Assembly (NCBI GenBank): GCA_964196195.1
Contig: CAXMSE010000043.1
Span: 1 to 34,177 of the forward strand
From: OFTM10 sp964196195
Lineage (GTDB): Bacteria; Actinomycetota; Acidimicrobiia; Acidimicrobiales; Aldehydirespiratoraceae
DNA length: 34,177 nucleotides
Direction: 5' to 3'
Shown in pieces: positions 31,593 through 34,177 of this stretch. The notes below the pieces were generated by a model that was not told the origin of the DNA, ran no database searches, and worked only from the letters and a program-made list of their open reading frames with translations. Each line of letters begins with the position of its first letter. Position 1 is the first letter of the stretch. Made by a program: the position numbers and the translations under genes.

Positions 31593-33101
31593 TCAGGATC
31601 CGAGTCGGCGAAGGAGTTCCAACGCCGTATCGCACTCGTCGAACAAGTTACCGACGTGAGCCTCAGTACCGCGCATCGGTTCCATCATCGGCACCCGGCG
31701 CAGGGCCTCGGCCCCCACGTCGAATACGAGGGAGTCCCAGTTGGCGGCCACGACCTGGTCGGGAAACTTGTCGATGCAACGCCCACGAAAATAGGCCCTG
31801 GTGTCGACGGGGGGCATGGTGGTGGCCCGCTGTGCGGCGACGTCGTCGACGAGAGTTTCCAGGCCGAGCCGCCAGGCCAATCCCTTCTCAGGACGCATGT
31901 CGGAATACTGGATATCCATGGCTCGCAGCCTGGCATCGCCCCAGTCGAGATCATGACGCTCGCGATATCCGTTGATGAGGCGATACTTCGCCACCCAGTC
32001 GAGCTGATCGGCCAGCTGCATCGGGTCGGTCTCGAGGGCCCCCAGAACCTGTTCCCACCGTTCCAACACGAGGTGGGCCACGTCTCCTCCCACCTTGTCG
32101 GTGCCGGTGGCCTCGACATACTTGCGGGCAAGGTCGAAGAGCTCCCATTGCACTTCGAGAGCGGTGATCGTGGAGCCGTCGGCGAGAGGGAGAGCCTCGG
32201 CCAGGGTGAGGTCGTGGGAGACGTGACGCAGCGATGCCACCGGCGCCGCGAACTCGAACTCGGATCCGATGGCGTCGTCCTCGACCAGCGCCAGCACGAG
32301 GGCAGTGGTGCCGACCTTGAGGAAGGTCGCAAGCTGCGAGGGGTTGGCGTCGCCCACGATCACGTGCAGGCGGCGGTACTTGCGGGCGTCGGCGTGGGGT
32401 TCGTCGCGAGTGTTGATTATGGGACGTTTCAGGGTGGTCTCGAGGCCGACCTCTTCTTCGAAGAAATCTGCCCGCTGAGTAAGTTGAAACGGCACCTCAT
32501 CGGTGCGCTGGCCGGGCAACTCGGCCCCGACCTTGCCGGCACCGGTGTAGATCTGACGAGTGATGAAGTGGGGCGTGCAGTGCTGCACGATACGGCCGAA
32601 AGGTGTGGCCCGATCCACGAGGTAGTTCTCGTGGCACCCGTAGCTGTTGCCCTTACCGTCGGAGTTGTTCTTGTAGAGGACGATCTCCTCACCGGGCGGT
32701 AGAAAGGCGTTGACTGCCGTCATGGATTGTTGGGCTATGAGTTCGGCGGCGCGGTCGAAACGCACCACGCTCAGAGCATCGGCGCATTCGGGTGTGGATA
32801 TCTCGGGATGGGCATGATCGACGTAGTAGCGGGCGCCATTGGTGAGCACGGCGTTGACCAGGTGGGTCTCGATCTCGGGCGCGAACGCGCCGACGGGCGC
32901 GAACCCACGGGCATCGATGCCCGGTGATTCGTTGGTGAAATCCCACGCGATCGTGTCGGATCGACTGTCGGTGCGGTAACCCGAAGCCGCCAGGTAGGCG
33001 TTAATCAGCATCGAGGAGGCGGTGATCGGGTTGGGCTCATCGGTGCCGCGATGAACTATCCCGTACTCGGTTTCGATCCCCAGGGTCTTCACGATTGCCA
33101 T
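31593..33101 (-). CDS. dop: deamidase/depupylase of Pup, Dop
   Basis: 502 residues. N-terminal GIETEYGIVH with the ATP/metal glutamate E10, D95 in RYYVDHAHPEISTPECAD (the aspartate needed for depupylation), and a Dop-loop insertion near residues 40-70 (YRTDSRSDTIAWDF) that PafA lacks. It converts Pup-Gln to Pup-Glu and removes Pup from targets. It is the first gene of dop-pup-prcB-prcA. The ATG is eight bases after TAGGGT. The upstream neighbour is an amino-acid ABC ATPase 23 bases away, not the usual mpa/arc. Confidence 0.95.
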   Translation of the reverse strand: MAIVKTLGIETEYGIVHRGTDEPNPITASSMLINAYLAASGYRTDSRSDTIAWDFTNESPGIDARGFAPVGAFAPEIETHLVNAVLTNGARYYVDHAHPEISTPECADALSVVRFDRAAELIAQQSMTAVNAFLPPGEEIVLYKNNSDGKGNSYGCHENYLVDRATPFGRIVQHCTPHFITRQIYTGAGKVGAELPGQRTDEVPFQLTQRADFFEEEVGLETTLKRPIINTRDEPHADARKYRRLHVIVGDANPSQLATFLKVGTTALVLALVEDDAIGSEFEFAAPVASLRHVSHDLTLAEALPLADGSTITALEVQWELFDLARKYVEATGTDKVGGDVAHLVLERWEQVLGALETDPMQLADQLDWVAKYRLINGYRERHDLDWGDARLRAMDIQYSDMRPEKGLAWRLGLETLVDDVAAQRATTMPPVDTRAYFRGRCIDKFPDQVVAANWDSLVFDVGAEALRRVPMMEPMRGTEAHVGNLFDECDTALELLRRLGS

Positions 33102-33109
33102 CGGGGGTG

Positions 33110-33115
33110 ACCCTA
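33110..33115 (-). promoter_or_regulatory. -10 box of dop-pup-prcBA
   Basis: TAGGGT on the minus strand ends eight bases before the ATG of dop, inside the 23-base gap after the ABC ATPase gene. This would allow the proteasome genes to be transcribed separately from the transporter. Confidence 0.45.
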
Positions 33116-33124
33116 GTGGTCTGA

Positions 33125-33898
33125 TTACAGGATCTGGGAGAGGAACAGCTTGGTTCGATCCTCGGTGGGGTTGGTGAAGAAGTGCTCGGGCGTACCGACC
33201 TCGACGATCATGCCGTCTTCCATGAAGATGATGCGGTCGGCAACCTCTCGCGCGAATCCCATCTCATGGGTCACCACGATCATCGTCATGCCGGAGCGGG
33301 CCAGCTCCTTCATAACGTCGAGAACTTCCTTGATCATCTCAGGATCGAGAGCCGACGTGGGCTCGTCGAACAACATGATGCGGGGCTCCATGGCCAGTGC
33401 TCGCGCTATGGCCACCCTCTGCTGCTGACCGCCCGACAGCTGGCCGGGATACTTGTCGGCCTGCTCGGGAATCCCTACCCGGTCGAGCAAGGAGCGAGCC
33501 ATCGACTCGGCCTCGCTGCGGGGCTTCTTGCGAACCCAGATCGGGGCCAGGGTGATGTTGTCGATGACGGTGAGGTGGGGGAACAGGTTGAACTGCTGGA
33601 ACACCATGCCCACTTCGGAGCGGATCTTCTCGATGTTGCGTAGATCGTTGGTGAGTTCCACGCCGTCGACGACGATTCGGCCCTCCTGATGATGCTCGAG
33701 CTTGTTGATGCATCGGATCCAGGTGGACTTGCCCGACCCAGAGGGGCCGAGAACGACAACCACTTCCTGTTCCTTGATGGTGGCGCTGACCGAGTTGAGG
33801 GCCTGGAAGTCGCCGTACCACTTGCTGACCCCCTCGCACTCGATCATGTTGGCGGCACCGCTCAGATCGCGGACGGATGCACTGGCTGCATCGGACAT
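33125..33898 (-). CDS. glnQ: polar amino-acid ABC transporter ATPase (GlnQ-like)
   Basis: 257 residues. Walker A GPSGSGKST, Q-loop FQQFNLFPHLTV, signature LSGGQQQRVAIARAL, Walker B IMLFDEPTSALDPEM, and the HMGF-type His switch VTHEMGFAREV, all typical of the GlnQ/HisP/ArtP amino-acid group. An N-terminal 17-residue extension precedes the usual MIECEGVSKWYG. The ATG 33898 has GGGAGAGG about seven bases upstream, within the 3' end of the permease gene. It powers import of glutamine, glutamate or another polar amino acid. Confidence 0.92.
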   Translation of the reverse strand: MSDAASASVRDLSGAANMIECEGVSKWYGDFQALNSVSATIKEQEVVVVLGPSGSGKSTWIRCINKLEHHQEGRIVVDGVELTNDLRNIEKIRSEVGMVFQQFNLFPHLTVIDNITLAPIWVRKKPRSEAESMARSLLDRVGIPEQADKYPGQLSGGQQQRVAIARALAMEPRIMLFDEPTSALDPEMIKEVLDVMKELARSGMTMIVVTHEMGFAREVADRIIFMEDGMIVEVGTPEHFFTNPTEDRTKLFLSQIL

Positions 33899-33902
33899 TG
33901 GG

Positions 33903-34177
33903 TTACCTCTCCCCTACTCCAAGCTTGCGCTCAAGATTCTGACTGGCACGAGACATTGCGTACGCACCCATCCAATAGATGACCGAGGCGAAGAGCAATT
34001 GCTCGCGCACACTGCCGATGAAACTCGTCTGATTCGGAATCAGCGACCTGGCCACAAAGAGAAGATCGAACAGGCCGATGACGGCGAGTAGCGAGGTCTC
34101 TTTGTAGGTGCCGATGGTCTGGCCCACCAGGGGCGGGATCGACACCCGCAAGGCCTGGGGCAAGACGATGAACACGG
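33903..34177 (-). CDS. amino-acid ABC transporter permease, partial
   Basis: The C-terminal 90 or so residues of a HisM/GlnP-type permease; the gene begins beyond the right edge of the window. The EAA loop LPQALRVSIPPLVGQTIG and a following membrane segment (ETSLLAVIGLFDLLFV) are clear, with a last helix QLLFASVIYWMGAYAMS. It is upstream of and four bases from the glnQ-like gene, so they form one operon. Confidence 0.88.
   Translation of the reverse strand, partial: VFIVLPQALRVSIPPLVGQTIGTYKETSLLAVIGLFDLLFVARSLIPNQTSFIGSVREQLLFASVIYWMGAYAMSRASQNLERKLGVGER

Noticed and set aside
31422..32702. Long plus-strand frame opposite pup and dop
   Set aside because: Shadow of dop/pup; no domain.

Overview
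The window is GC-rich, densely packed bacterial chromosome, and its gene content points to an actinobacterium, most likely a deep-branching one such as Acidimicrobiia. It carries a Pup-proteasome locus (dop, pup, prcB, prcA, pafA, pafB, pafC). Downstream of it lie a TatA/B-family gene, tatC and a HelY-type Ski2-like helicase, the order known from mycobacteria. A DUF4193-like acidic zinc-ribbon protein supports the same placement. The class assignment is inference from gene content; no rRNA marker is present. I see no rRNA, tRNA, CRISPR, IS element or prophage, and no gene-free stretch longer than about 300 bases.

Left part (1-8.4 kb): an AlkB-like dioxygenase with a clear LexA/SOS-type box in its promoter; a crotonase-fold protein lacking both hydratase glutamates; a HelD-type helicase; an MBOAT acyltransferase plus SGNH hydrolase pair; YqgE/AlgH; a ThiD-like kinase; and a DUF1330-like/SET-domain pair. 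Middle (8.4-17.3 kb): a small Asp/Asn-hydroxylase-like gene without a normal start codon; RlmI; two divergent PLP-dependent threonine-dehydratase-like genes; an RG-repeat protein coupled to a bona fide enoyl-CoA hydratase; a Nudix/GNAT/147-aa/DUF4193-like operon; and a triple-LysM lytic transglycosylase. Next (17.4-24.3 kb): a duplicated, motif-divergent ThyX protein, an M20-peptidase remnant, a kinase-dead-looking DAGK-like protein, helY, tatC, tatA/B and two small genes.

Right part (24.4-34.2 kb): a GDPD and signal peptidase I, then the pupylation locus read right to left (dop-pup-prcB-prcA, an XRE regulator, pafA-pafB-pafC). It is preceded by an amino-acid ABC transporter rather than by the proteasomal ATPase mpa/arc, which is not in the window. 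Pup ends in Gln, so Dop would deamidate it, PafA would ligate it, and PrcAB would degrade targets with an ATPase encoded elsewhere. PafB/PafC are WYL regulators of the DNA-damage response in mycobacteria, so two damage-response inputs (SOS box at alkB, PafBC) sit in this window.

The most striking general signal is promoter layout. At least ten genes that begin transcription units have a TANNNT -10 box ending 6-8 bases before an ATG or GTG, implying leaderless mRNAs. Inside operons, genes are joined by ATGA/GTGA 4-base overlaps.
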